Position numbers and translations under genes: made by a program. The notes below the pieces were generated by a model, which was not told where the DNA came from, did no database searches, and saw only the letters and a program-made list of their open reading frames with translations. Positions 14,133 through 21,835 of a stretch of 36,037 nucleotides of DNA are shown here, in pieces. This DNA comes from Ilumatobacteraceae bacterium (GTDB lineage: Bacteria > Actinomycetota > Acidimicrobiia > Acidimicrobiales > Iamiaceae), in the NCBI GenBank assembly GCA_025463265.1, contig JAOBWH010000124.1, forward strand, positions 1 through 36,037, given 5' to 3'. The stretch's first letter is position 1. Each line of letters starts with the position of its first letter.

Positions 14133-15053
14133 TCAGCCAGCCGAGCGTGCGATCAGGGCGAGGTGATCGTCGGCGAGCTGGCGCCACATGGTGAGCGGCA
14201 GATCGTGGCCCATGCCCTGGTGGCCGATGAACGTGGCGTCGGGGATGGCCTTGGCGAGGGCGATGCCGCCGCTCACGTGCACGAGCGGGTCGTTCAACCC
14301 GTGGACCACGACCGTCGGCACGCGCAGGCGGCGGAGGCGGTCGGTGCGGTTCGGCTGGGCCATGATCGCCCCGAGCTGGCGCAGCCGGCCCTCGGGCTCG
14401 TGCGAACGGTCCCACGCGACGCCGGTGAGCTCGCGGATGAGGTCGACGTCCTGGTGGGCGGGGGAGCCCAGCATCGTGTTGACGGCGACGGACTCGTCCT
14501 TGGCGGCCTCCCGATCCGTCGCCGGCTTGGCGGAGGCCATCATCTTCACGACGGCCGCTGACGGCCGGCCCACCTTCCGGGAACCGGTCGAGGTCATCGA
14601 CAGCGCCAGGGTGCGGACCCGTTCGGGGGAGCGCAGGGCCATGGTCTGGGAGATGAAGCCGCCCATCGACGTGCCCGCGAGGTGGAAGCGCTCGAGGCCC
14701 AGGTGGTCCGCCAGGGCGAAGCCGTCGGTGGCCATCTCGTCGATCGTGTAGGCGACGTTGCGCTTCAACAAGATGTCGGGGATCGACGGCGCCGGCGCGT
14801 CGATCTTGGTGGAGAGGCCCACGTCGCGGTTGTCGTAGCGGATGACGAAGTGCCCGGCCGCAGCCAGGGCCTCGCACATCCCCTGGTGCCAGGCGAGCAT
14901 CTGGGTGCCCAGGCCCATCACCAACAAGATGGCGGGGTCGTCAGGGTCGCCGAACGTCTCGTAGGCGATCTCGATGCCGTTCACCGGGGCGACCTGGATG
15001 GTCGGCCACTCGGGGAACGCGGGGGTCTCCTGCTCGACAGGGGTTGCAGCCAT
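14133..15053 (-). CDS. Alpha/beta hydrolase (aclacinomycin methylesterase-like)
   Basis: A 306-residue single-domain alpha/beta hydrolase. The nucleophile elbow is AGTSMGG with Ser129; the acid is probably the Asp of HGLNDPLV and the base the His of GMGHDLP near the C-terminus. The oxyanion-side motif is VMGLGTQMLAW, and RYDNRDVGLS is typical of the RdmC/DnrP-like esterase group found in many genomes outside antibiotic clusters. No signal peptide, so cytosolic. ATG at 15053 with GAGG upstream. It diverges from the LLM gene. Substrate unknown. Confidence 0.87.
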   Translation of the reverse strand: MAATPVEQETPAFPEWPTIQVAPVNGIEIAYETFGDPDDPAILLVMGLGTQMLAWHQGMCEALAAAGHFVIRYDNRDVGLSTKIDAPAPSIPDILLKRNVAYTIDEMATDGFALADHLGLERFHLAGTSMGGFISQTMALRSPERVRTLALSMTSTGSRKVGRPSAAVVKMMASAKPATDREAAKDESVAVNTMLGSPAHQDVDLIRELTGVAWDRSHEPEGRLRQLGAIMAQPNRTDRLRRLRVPTVVVHGLNDPLVHVSGGIALAKAIPDATFIGHQGMGHDLPLTMWRQLADDHLALIARSAG

Positions 15054-15148
15054 GGGGCGCCTCGCTTGCTCGGTCCTCCCGAGACGGTAAACGCCCGGGC
15101 TCCCGGGGCCACAACGCCGACCGCCGCTGACCGCGCTAGCAAGTCCCC

Positions 15149-16087
15149 ATGAGCCTCCGCCTCCGCATCTTCACCGAGCCCCAGCAGGGGGCGTCGTACG
15201 ACACCCTCCTCGCCGTCGCCCTGGAGGCCGAACGCCTCGGGTTCGACGCCTTCTTCCGCTCGGACCACTACCTGAAGATGGGCGACGTGTCGGGCGATCC
15301 GGGTCCGAGCGATGCGTGGATCACGCTGGCCGGTCTGGCCCGGGACACCTCGACGATCCGCCTCGGGACGCTGGTCACCGCGGCGACCTTCCGGCTGCCC
15401 GGCCCGCTCGCCATCTCGGTGGCCAACGTCGACGCCATGAGCGGCGGCCGGGTCGAGCTCGGGCTCGGTTCGGGCTGGTTCGACGGCGAGCACACCGCGT
15501 ACGGCATCGCCTTCCCCGACCTGAAGGAGCGCTTCGACCGCTTCGAGGAGCAGCTGGCGATCATCACCGGCCTGTGGACGACGCCGGGAGGCGAGACGTT
15601 CTCGTTCGACGGCGAGCACTACCAGCTGACCGACTCGCCGGCGCTCCCGAAGCCGGTGCAGTCGCCTCGTCCGCCGATCCTGATCGGGGGTGGCGGGGCC
15701 AAGCGCACGCCTCGGCTCGCCGCCACCTACGCCGATGAGTTCAACGTCCCGTTCTCGTCGCTCGAGGACACGGGCGCGGCGTTCGACCGGGTGCGCGCCG
15801 CGTGCGAGGCCCGGGACCGGGATCCGGGCGACGTCGTGTACTCGGCGGCCCAGGTCGTCTGCGTCGGTGCCGATGAGGCCGAGGTCGCCCGTCGCGCCGC
15901 CGCCATCGGCCGCGACCCCGACGAGCTGCGGGCCAACGGCGCGGCCGGGACGCCCGAGGAGGTCGTCGCCCGGCTCCGGCAGTTCGCCGACCTCGGCGCC
16001 GCCCGGGCCTACCTGCAGGTCCTCGACCTGAGCGACCTCGACCACCTTGCGCTCATCGCCGAGGAGGTCGTTCCGCACCTCGGCTGA
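15149..16087 (+). CDS. LLM class F420-dependent oxidoreductase
   Basis: A 312-residue TIM-barrel oxidoreductase of the luciferase-like family. Signature parts: AERLGFDAFFRSDHY near the N-terminus, LGTLVTAATFRLPGPLA, GGRVELGLGSGW with the FDxEHxAYGI segment, PRPPILIGGGG for the phosphate site, and a C-terminal YLQVLDL strand. Actinobacterial members of this group mostly use cofactor F420 rather than FMN; that is an inference from the family. The ATG at 15149 lies 6 nt after TAGCAA, a weak leaderless-type -10. Single gene, pointing toward egtB. Confidence 0.87.
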   Translation: MSLRLRIFTEPQQGASYDTLLAVALEAERLGFDAFFRSDHYLKMGDVSGDPGPSDAWITLAGLARDTSTIRLGTLVTAATFRLPGPLAISVANVDAMSGGRVELGLGSGWFDGEHTAYGIAFPDLKERFDRFEEQLAIITGLWTTPGGETFSFDGEHYQLTDSPALPKPVQSPRPPILIGGGGAKRTPRLAATYADEFNVPFSSLEDTGAAFDRVRAACEARDRDPGDVVYSAAQVVCVGADEAEVARRAAAIGRDPDELRANGAAGTPEEVVARLRQFADLGAARAYLQVLDLSDLDHLALIAEEVVPHLG

Positions 16088-16169
16088 GCGCCGCTCCGGT
16101 TGGAGGGGCCCGCCAGCGGGAAGCCCTCCCGGTGCCTGCCGAACCAGCCGTCTCCGGAGATCTCGTCCG

Positions 16170-17465
16170 ATGAGCGTGGCGCGCTCGTACGCTCGTGGCG
16201 TGGCTGGTGGGTCGGAGGAGACCGGAGGGCGCGCGTCGGTCGATCGGTTCACCGCGGTGCGCGACCTGACCGAGGCCCTGGCCGCGCCGCTGTCGGCCGA
16301 GGACCAGACCGTGCAGTCGATGCCGGACACGAGCCCGACCAAGTGGCACCGCGCCCACACCACCTGGTTCTTCGACGAGTTCGTCCTCGCACCGCACCAC
16401 GGCGGTCACCAGACCTTCGACCCGGACTTCGCCTTCTTGTTCAACTCGTACTACGAGGCGGTCGGCCCCCGGCACCCCCGGGCGGCGCGCGGGGTGGTGA
16501 GCCGGCCTGGCATCGAGGAGGTGGCGGCGTTCCGGGCCCACGTCGATGCGGCGGTCGTCGAGCTGCTGGACGCCGAGCCGGCACCGGCCGTCCTGGAGCT
16601 GGTGGAGCTGGGCATCAACCACGAGCAGCAGCACCAGGAGCTGCTGCTGATGGACATCAAGCACGCGCTGTCGCTGAACCGGATCGACGCCGTCTACCGG
16701 TCGGCCCGCCAGCCCGAGTGCCCGGCGTCCGACCTCCGGTGGATCGGGAACGACGGCGGCAAGACCCGCATCGGCCACGAGGGCGGCGGGTTCGCGTACG
16801 ACAACGAGGGACCGGCGCACCACGTGTGGCTGGAGCCCTTCGAGCTGGCGTCTCGCACGGTGACCAACGCCGAGGTGCTGGCGTTCATCGACGACGGCGG
16901 CTACCGGCGCAGCGACCTGTGGCTCTCGGAGGGCTGGGCCACGGTCCAGGCCGAGGGCTGGGAGGCGCCGCTCTACTGGCGAGACGATGACCGCAGCTGG
17001 TCGGTCTTCACGCTGGCGGGCCGCCGTCCGGTCGACCCGCACCAGCCGGCCTGCCACCTCAGCTACTACGAGGCCGACGCCATCGCCCGGTGGCTCGGTG
17101 CGCGCCTGCCCACCGAGTTCGAGTGGGAGGCGGTGGCGGCGGGCCACGAGCCGGCGGGCAACCTCCTCGATGTCGAGCTGCTGCACCCGCTCCCGTCGGC
17201 GGGCGACGGGTCCGGCCCCGATCAGCTGTTCGGCGATGTGTGGGAGTGGACGGGCAGCGCCTACCTGCCGCACCCGGGTTTCCAGCCCGCCGCCGGAGCG
17301 GTCGGCGAGTACAACGGCAAGTTCATGGTGAACCAGCAGGTGCTGCGGGGCGGCGCGTGCGTGACGCCCCCGGGCCACGTCCGGGCCACGTACCGGAACT
17401 TCTTCCCACCCTCGGCGCGCTGGGCGTTCAGCGGTGTCCGGCTCGCCCGGTCGGTGGCGCCGTGA
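16170..17465 (+). CDS. egtB: Ergothioneine biosynthesis sulfoxide synthase EgtB
   Basis: A 431-residue non-haem iron enzyme that joins hercynine (trimethyl-histidine) to cysteine or gamma-glutamylcysteine with oxygen during ergothioneine synthesis. The N-terminal DinB-like part carries the iron ligands: WHRAH (His60/His63) and HEQQHQE (His151, His155). The C-terminal FGE-sulfatase-type domain closes with FGDVWEWTGSAY, QQVLRGGACVT and the RNFFPPSARWAFSGVRLAR end. ATG at 16170 with GGAGA upstream. No egtD, egtA or egtC is in the window, so hercynine must be made elsewhere. Its last 38 nt overlap the convergent MFS gene. Confidence 0.92.
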   Translation: MSVARSYARGVAGGSEETGGRASVDRFTAVRDLTEALAAPLSAEDQTVQSMPDTSPTKWHRAHTTWFFDEFVLAPHHGGHQTFDPDFAFLFNSYYEAVGPRHPRAARGVVSRPGIEEVAAFRAHVDAAVVELLDAEPAPAVLELVELGINHEQQHQELLLMDIKHALSLNRIDAVYRSARQPECPASDLRWIGNDGGKTRIGHEGGGFAYDNEGPAHHVWLEPFELASRTVTNAEVLAFIDDGGYRRSDLWLSEGWATVQAEGWEAPLYWRDDDRSWSVFTLAGRRPVDPHQPACHLSYYEADAIARWLGARLPTEFEWEAVAAGHEPAGNLLDVELLHPLPSAGDGSGPDQLFGDVWEWTGSAYLPHPGFQPAAGAVGEYNGKFMVNQQVLRGGACVTPPGHVRATYRNFFPPSARWAFSGVRLARSVAP

Positions 17466-18936
17466 CCTCGGCGAGGCACGGATCGCCGCACGCCACCTGC
17501 GGAGACGGGTGGACCACCGCCCGCGTGGGCGACGCCCCCCGGACCGCAGCGAGCGCGATGAGCCCGCCCGCCGCGCACAGCACCGCGGACAGCCGCAGGG
17601 CGGTGGCGTAGCCCTCGTCGAGCGCCGCCCCGAGCGAGTCGTCGATGGCGATGCCGGCCACCGCCGGCAGCACGGCGACGGCGAGCAGCCCGGCCAGGCG
17701 AGACACGGCGTTGTTCACCCCGGAGGCCACGCCGGTCATGGCGTCGCTGACGCTCGAGAGCACGGTGGCCGTGAGCGGCGCCACCGTGATGGCCATGCCC
17801 AACCCGAACAGCACCACGGCGGGGAGCACGCTGGTCACGTAGCGGTCGCCGGGGGCGATGCGGCTGAAGACCAGCATCCCGGTCGCGGCGACCAGGGGGC
17901 CGACCGTCATCGGGAGCCGGGGTCCGATCCGCTGGCTCAGCTGACCGGCCTTGGGCGACAGCCACAGCATCAGCAGGGTGAACGGGAAGAACGACACGCC
18001 CGCCTCCAGCGCCGAGTAGCCGAGCGAGATCTGGAGGCGCAGGGTCACCAGGAAGAAGGCGGCGCCGAGCGCGGCGTAGACGGCGAACGTGGTGAGGTTC
18101 GCCCCGCTGAACTGCCGGGACCGGAACACGTCGAGCGGCAGCATCGGGTGCGCGGTCCGCCGCTCCCACACGAGGAACGCCCCCAGGGCGACGACGCCCG
18201 CAGCCGCCGCCGGCCACTGGGCCGGGGCGCCCTGTTCGATCGCGGCGTACGAGATGCCGCCGAGGGCGACGGTGATCAGCGCCGCACCCGTCAGATCGAG
18301 CGGGGCCCGCACGGGTGCCCGGGTCTCCGGGACGTGGCGGACGGTCACGGCGATGGCGATGGCGGCGAGGGGCACGTTGATGACGAAGATCAGCCGCCAC
18401 GTGAACGCATCGATCAACCAGCCGCCGAGGAACGGGCCGAGCGAACTGGTCACCCCGGCCATGCCGGACCAGGCGCCGATGGCCCGGGCTCGGTCATCGG
18501 GGTGGAACGTCGCCGCCAGGATCGAGAGGCTGCCGGGCACGAGGAGCGCCCCGCCCACCCCCTGGAGCGCCCGGGCTGCGACGAGGAACCCGGTCGAGGG
18601 GGCCAGACCGCAGAGCACCGAGGCCGCGGTGAACACCAGCAGGCCGGCGACGAAGACCCGGCGCCGCCCGAACTGGTCGCCCATGGACCCCCCGAGCAGC
18701 AGCAGCGAGGAGAGGGTCACGAGGTACGCGTTCACCGTCCACTGCATGCCCCCGAGGGTGGTCCCGAGATCCGACCCGATGGCCGGGAGGGCCACGTTGA
18801 CCACCGTGCCGTCGAGGAAGACGATGCCCGAGCCCAGCACGACCGCGACGATGGTCCACCAGGCCTGCGGCGTGCCGTAGCGCAGCCCCGGCCCCTCGCC
18901 GGGCCGGTCGGCAGCGGGTGCGTCGGCGAGGTTCAC
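17428..18936 (-). CDS. MFS transporter, DHA2 family (14 TM drug/proton antiporter type)
   Basis: A 502-residue membrane protein with about 14 hydrophobic segments and DHA2 landmarks: FLDGTVVNVALPAI in TM1, WTVNAYLVTLSSLLLLGGSMGDQFGRRRVF (loop 2-3 motif A, GDQFGRR) and the ARALQGVGGALLVPGSL motif C region. Such transporters export drugs or metabolites against protons. I choose GTG 18936: the transmembrane part then starts at the normal distance and TACCCT stands six bases upstream; a longer frame to 19086 is shadow sequence. The C-terminal tail is Pro/Ala-rich and is read through the 3' end of egtB on the other strand (38-nt overlap). Confidence 0.88.
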   Translation of the reverse strand: MNLADAPAADRPGEGPGLRYGTPQAWWTIVAVVLGSGIVFLDGTVVNVALPAIGSDLGTTLGGMQWTVNAYLVTLSSLLLLGGSMGDQFGRRRVFVAGLLVFTAASVLCGLAPSTGFLVAARALQGVGGALLVPGSLSILAATFHPDDRARAIGAWSGMAGVTSSLGPFLGGWLIDAFTWRLIFVINVPLAAIAIAVTVRHVPETRAPVRAPLDLTGAALITVALGGISYAAIEQGAPAQWPAAAAGVVALGAFLVWERRTAHPMLPLDVFRSRQFSGANLTTFAVYAALGAAFFLVTLRLQISLGYSALEAGVSFFPFTLLMLWLSPKAGQLSQRIGPRLPMTVGPLVAATGMLVFSRIAPGDRYVTSVLPAVVLFGLGMAITVAPLTATVLSSVSDAMTGVASGVNNAVSRLAGLLAVAVLPAVAGIAIDDSLGAALDEGYATALRLSAVLCAAGGLIALAAVRGASPTRAVVHPSPQVACGDPCLAEVTAPPTGRAGHR

Positions 18937-18942
18937 CCGCGC

Positions 18943-18948
18943 AGGGTA
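18943..18948 (-). promoter_or_regulatory. -10 box of a probable leaderless transcript (MFS gene)
   Basis: TACCCT on the minus strand, six bases before the GTG at 18936. Confidence 0.45.
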
Positions 18949-19009
18949 CCGGCGGCACCGGCCCGGGCGGATGGAGCGCGAATCATCGTCTGAGGACCCA
19001 GAACGGGCG

Positions 19010-19049
19010 GTCGGAACATCAACATGGCCGCCGTTCCTCCGACAGGAAC
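19010..19049 (+). promoter_or_regulatory. Possible RNA switch hiding the ribosome site of the diguanylate cyclase gene
   Basis: Three short segments can pair in two exclusive ways. GGAAC (19013-19017, extended by GTC) pairs with GTTCC (19033-19037) and CCGAC (19039-19043). Alternatively the same GTTCC pairs with GGAAC (19045-19049), which contains the AGGA ribosome site of the gene at 19056. This is an open-versus-closed arrangement. Stems are only 5-8 bp, so chance is possible. Confidence 0.3.
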
Positions 19050-19055
19050 CCCCTG

Positions 19056-20117
19056 ATGAACGTGCAGCACGGCGCCGACCTGGCAACTTCGGGCCAGCGG
19101 TGGCGGCAGATGTGGCCGTTCATGGCTGCGTACGCCTTCGGCTTCGCCCTGGCGTGGCTCCCCTCGCAGGGACCGGTGCACCCCTGGTACATGGCTGGCG
19201 CCGGCGTCATCATCGTCGCGGTGGGGGCATCGATCCTGCTCGGCGGCTGGACCGAGATCTCCGAGCTCCTGACCCTCATCCCGGTCGCCGGCCTGTGCCT
19301 GGCGGTCGACCTGATGCGTGCCGCCAGCGGGAGCGGCAGCACCGCGGGCTACGGCTCGCTCCTCCTGCTCCCGGTGGTGTGGCAGGCCCTCCGCCGGTCC
19401 CAGCTGACCCTGAACCTCACGATCCTGCTGGTGTCGATCACCAACGTCATCGCCGTCGTGTTCCTGTCGTCGCCGGTGCCGGCGGCCGCCCAGTGGCGCT
19501 CGATCATCTTGTTCACGGTGGTGGCCGCCACCATCGGCCAGACCGTCCAACGGCTCGTCCAGGGCCGCGTCGAGCTGCTCGCCGAGATCACCCGCCTCGC
19601 CCGGACCGACCCGTTGACCGGGTTGGCCAACCGCCGGACCTGGGACGAGCGCCTCCCCGAGGAGGCCGAACGGGCGTCGCGCCGCAGCCTGCCGCTCGCC
19701 ATCGCCATCATCGACCTCGACCGCTTCAAGGCGTTCAACGACCGCTTCGGCCACCAGCGCGGCGACCAGCTGCTGGTGGACGCCGCCGCAGCGTGGGCGG
19801 CCGACCTCCGCACCGGTGACCTGCTCGCCCGCTGGGGCGGCGAGGAGTTCGCCCTGCTCATGCCCGCCACCGACCAGGACGAGGCGGTGGCGATCCTGGA
19901 GCGGCTCCAGATGCAGACCCCCGAGGAGCAGACGTTCTCCGCCGGCCTCGCCATCGAGCGCTTCCTGCCCGGGTCCGAGGTCGACCTCGACGCGGTGCTG
20001 CGAGCCATCGACGGCGCGCTCTACGCGGCCAAGGAGGGCGGCCGGGCCCGCACCCGCATCGCCCAGCGCCCGGCACCGGCCGACCCGTTCGCCGCCGCCG
20101 CCGCTGCGCTGACCTGA
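19056..20117 (+). CDS. Membrane-bound diguanylate cyclase (GGDEF)
   Basis: A 353-residue protein predicted to make c-di-GMP from GTP at the membrane. The first 170 residues form five to six hydrophobic segments without a named sensor domain; a short coiled linker (QRLVQGRVELLAEITRLA) leads into the GGDEF domain (about 190-345): DPLTGLANRR, IDLDRFKAFNDRFGH, and the active-site loop GGEEF at about 261-265. RTGD five residues before it fits the RxxD inhibitory I-site, so product feedback is likely. ATG at 19056 with AGGA at 19044-19047. A Pro/Ala tail ends the protein. The leader can fold over the ribosome site. Confidence 0.9.
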   Translation: MNVQHGADLATSGQRWRQMWPFMAAYAFGFALAWLPSQGPVHPWYMAGAGVIIVAVGASILLGGWTEISELLTLIPVAGLCLAVDLMRAASGSGSTAGYGSLLLLPVVWQALRRSQLTLNLTILLVSITNVIAVVFLSSPVPAAAQWRSIILFTVVAATIGQTVQRLVQGRVELLAEITRLARTDPLTGLANRRTWDERLPEEAERASRRSLPLAIAIIDLDRFKAFNDRFGHQRGDQLLVDAAAAWAADLRTGDLLARWGGEEFALLMPATDQDEAVAILERLQMQTPEEQTFSAGLAIERFLPGSEVDLDAVLRAIDGALYAAKEGGRARTRIAQRPAPADPFAAAAAALT

Positions 20118-20122
20118 GGCCC

Positions 20123-20169
20123 ACCCGATCCGGTCGACCCGATCCGGCCGACCCGATCCGGCCGACCCG
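20123..20169. repeat. Tandem 14-bp repeat, about 3.3 copies
   Basis: The unit ACCCGATCCGGYCG is repeated head to tail at 20123, 20137 and 20151, with a partial fourth copy at 20165. It fills the gap between the GGDEF gene stop and the leader of the gene at 20213. It could be slipped-strand sequence or clustered binding sites. Confidence 0.8.
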
Positions 20170-20212
20170 TGCGAGACTGTTCCCGTCCGCCGGCACACGA
20201 CAGGAGCAGGGC

Positions 20213-20764
20213 GTGGGGGAGATCGCAGATCGGTACCGGCGCATCGCCGCCCAGTTCTCGCAGCGGGTCGACGGCGTCCCCGACGAACGCTGGGACGACC
20301 CGGCGCCGCCCGAGGGCTGGGTCGCCCGCGACGTGGTGGGCCACCTGACCTCGTGGCTGCCCGACTACTTTTTCGAGACCTGGGACCTCGGCGCCGAGCG
20401 GCCGCCGGATGCTGCGGTCGACCCGGTCGCGGCATGGCACTCGCTCGACCGCACGATCCAGGCCGCCCTCGATGACCCGGACGTCGCCGGCCGCCGGCGC
20501 GACACCCGGATGGGCGACCAGAGCTTCGAGGACCAGATCGACATGATCTGCACGCCCGACGTGATGATGCACACCTGGGATCTCGCCCGGGCGACCGGCC
20601 AGGACGAGACCCTCGACGCCGCCGAGGTCCACCGCTTCGTCGGGGCGATGGAGCCCATGGACGAGCTGCTCCGCACCAGCGGCCACTACGGGCCGCGGGT
20701 CCCCGTCCCGGACGACGCCGACGAGCAGACCCGGATGATCGGCTTCATCGGCCGGACGCCGTGA
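20213..20764 (+). CDS. TIGR03086/MDMPI N-terminal (DinB-like) family protein
   Basis: A 183-residue protein with the DinB-like four-helix bundle of the mycothiol-dependent maleylpyruvate isomerase group: an early RYRRIAAQFSQRVDGVPDERWDDP helix, then WVARDVVGHLTSW with the first His, and TPDVMMHTWDLARATGQD with the second conserved His. Such proteins bind a metal and in known cases use mycothiol as thiol co-substrate; the substrate here is unknown. The GTG at 20213 has AGGAG seven nt upstream. The gene follows a tandem-repeat leader and ends a few bases before the convergent esterase gene. Confidence 0.82.
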   Translation: MGEIADRYRRIAAQFSQRVDGVPDERWDDPAPPEGWVARDVVGHLTSWLPDYFFETWDLGAERPPDAAVDPVAAWHSLDRTIQAALDDPDVAGRRRDTRMGDQSFEDQIDMICTPDVMMHTWDLARATGQDETLDAAEVHRFVGAMEPMDELLRTSGHYGPRVPVPDDADEQTRMIGFIGRTP

Positions 20765-20770
20765 GCCCGT

Positions 20771-21766
20771 TCAGTCCCGCTCCGCGGTCGGCGTCGCGAA
20801 GCACTCGGTGAGGAAGGCGATCAGCGGCGGGGTCATCACGGTGTCGCCGGCCGCCCCGATCTGGCTGTTGACCTGTGCGTGCGTCAGCCTGCCGGCGTCG
20901 ATGGTCACGGTGCGGGCTCCGGTGGCGGCGACCTTGGCCAGGTAGGCCCGTTCGATCGCTCGCCGCTCGGCGGTGCCGCGGACCACGCCGATGGTCCGGG
21001 GGACGGCGGAGGTCGGGGTGAGCCAGCGGGTCGCCGACGTCTCGGTGAGGTACGCCGGGTTGTTGCCGAGGGCGGTCTTCCACTGCACCCACTCGGCGTC
21101 GCCCGTCGACGCGACCTTGTCGAAGCCTTCGGTGTCGAGGGGGCCGATGCAGTCGAGGTCCGACGGGGCGAGCCCCACGGCACGGAGGTAGCGGGGCTGG
21201 TCCGCCACGTTGGCCACGATGTCCGCGCCGGCCGAGTGCCCGAGGAGCGCGAGGCGCTCGGGGTCTCCGCCGCGCTCGGCGATGTGGTCGTGGACCCACC
21301 CCACCGCGGCGGCGACGTCCTCGTAGTGGTCCGGGAAGCGGGCCGACGAGGGTGAACCGGGATCGGTGAGGCGGTAGTTGATGGAGACGAAGATCCAGCC
21401 CTCGGCGTTGAAGCGGGCGATCTTGTCTCGAACCTGGTTGGCCTTGTCGCCCACCTGGTAGCCGCCACCGTGGACCCAGAGCACGACCGGTGCCCGGCAC
21501 CCGCCCGCCGGGGCGTGGATGTCCAGGCTCAGGGCGTCGGGCGCGACGCCGGGGATCGTCCGGTACGCCACCGTCGTCGTCGTCGACGTCGAGCTCGGCT
21601 GGGCGCACGGCGGACGGGTCGTGGTGGTCGTGCGGACCGTGGTGGTCGTGCGGACCGTGGTCGTCGTGGTGGGGCCGCCCGGGCCGGAATCGCACGCGCC
21701 GAGCAGCGCGGCCCCGATGCCGAGGGCGGCGACGGTGACCAGGATGCGGCGACGACCGAGGTGCAC
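20771..21766 (-). CDS. Alpha/beta hydrolase (BD-FAE/HSL-type esterase) lipoprotein
   Basis: A 331-residue exported esterase. The signal peptide ends in a lipobox (LLGAC), then a Thr-rich linker with a repeated VRTTTT unit, encoded by two 18-bp direct repeats near 21618-21660. The catalytic domain shows VLWVHGGGYQVGD (oxyanion loop), INYRL and LLGHSAGADIVANV with the nucleophile Ser; a His near THAQVN is the likely base. The GTG at 21766 has a weak -10 (CATGAT) six nt upstream. Substrate unknown; family members deacylate carbohydrate or small esters. Confidence 0.85.
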   Translation of the reverse strand: MHLGRRRILVTVAALGIGAALLGACDSGPGGPTTTTTVRTTTTVRTTTTTRPPCAQPSSTSTTTTVAYRTIPGVAPDALSLDIHAPAGGCRAPVVLWVHGGGYQVGDKANQVRDKIARFNAEGWIFVSINYRLTDPGSPSSARFPDHYEDVAAAVGWVHDHIAERGGDPERLALLGHSAGADIVANVADQPRYLRAVGLAPSDLDCIGPLDTEGFDKVASTGDAEWVQWKTALGNNPAYLTETSATRWLTPTSAVPRTIGVVRGTAERRAIERAYLAKVAATGARTVTIDAGRLTHAQVNSQIGAAGDTVMTPPLIAFLTECFATPTAERD

Positions 21767-21835
21767 CCCGACATCATGGACCGCCCAGGAGAGCAGCGTG
21801 CGGGCGATGGGGGCCGCAGGATGGGAGAACGCGGA

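Noticed and set aside
17434-18993. A 519-codon plus-strand frame opposite the MFS gene
   Set aside because: Arg/Gly/His-rich shadow of the clear 14-TM transporter; no start signal and no recognisable domain.
21618-21665. Direct repeats that at first suggested a repeat array
   Set aside because: They encode the VRTTTT linker of the esterase lipoprotein; there are no spacers, so this is not a CRISPR.
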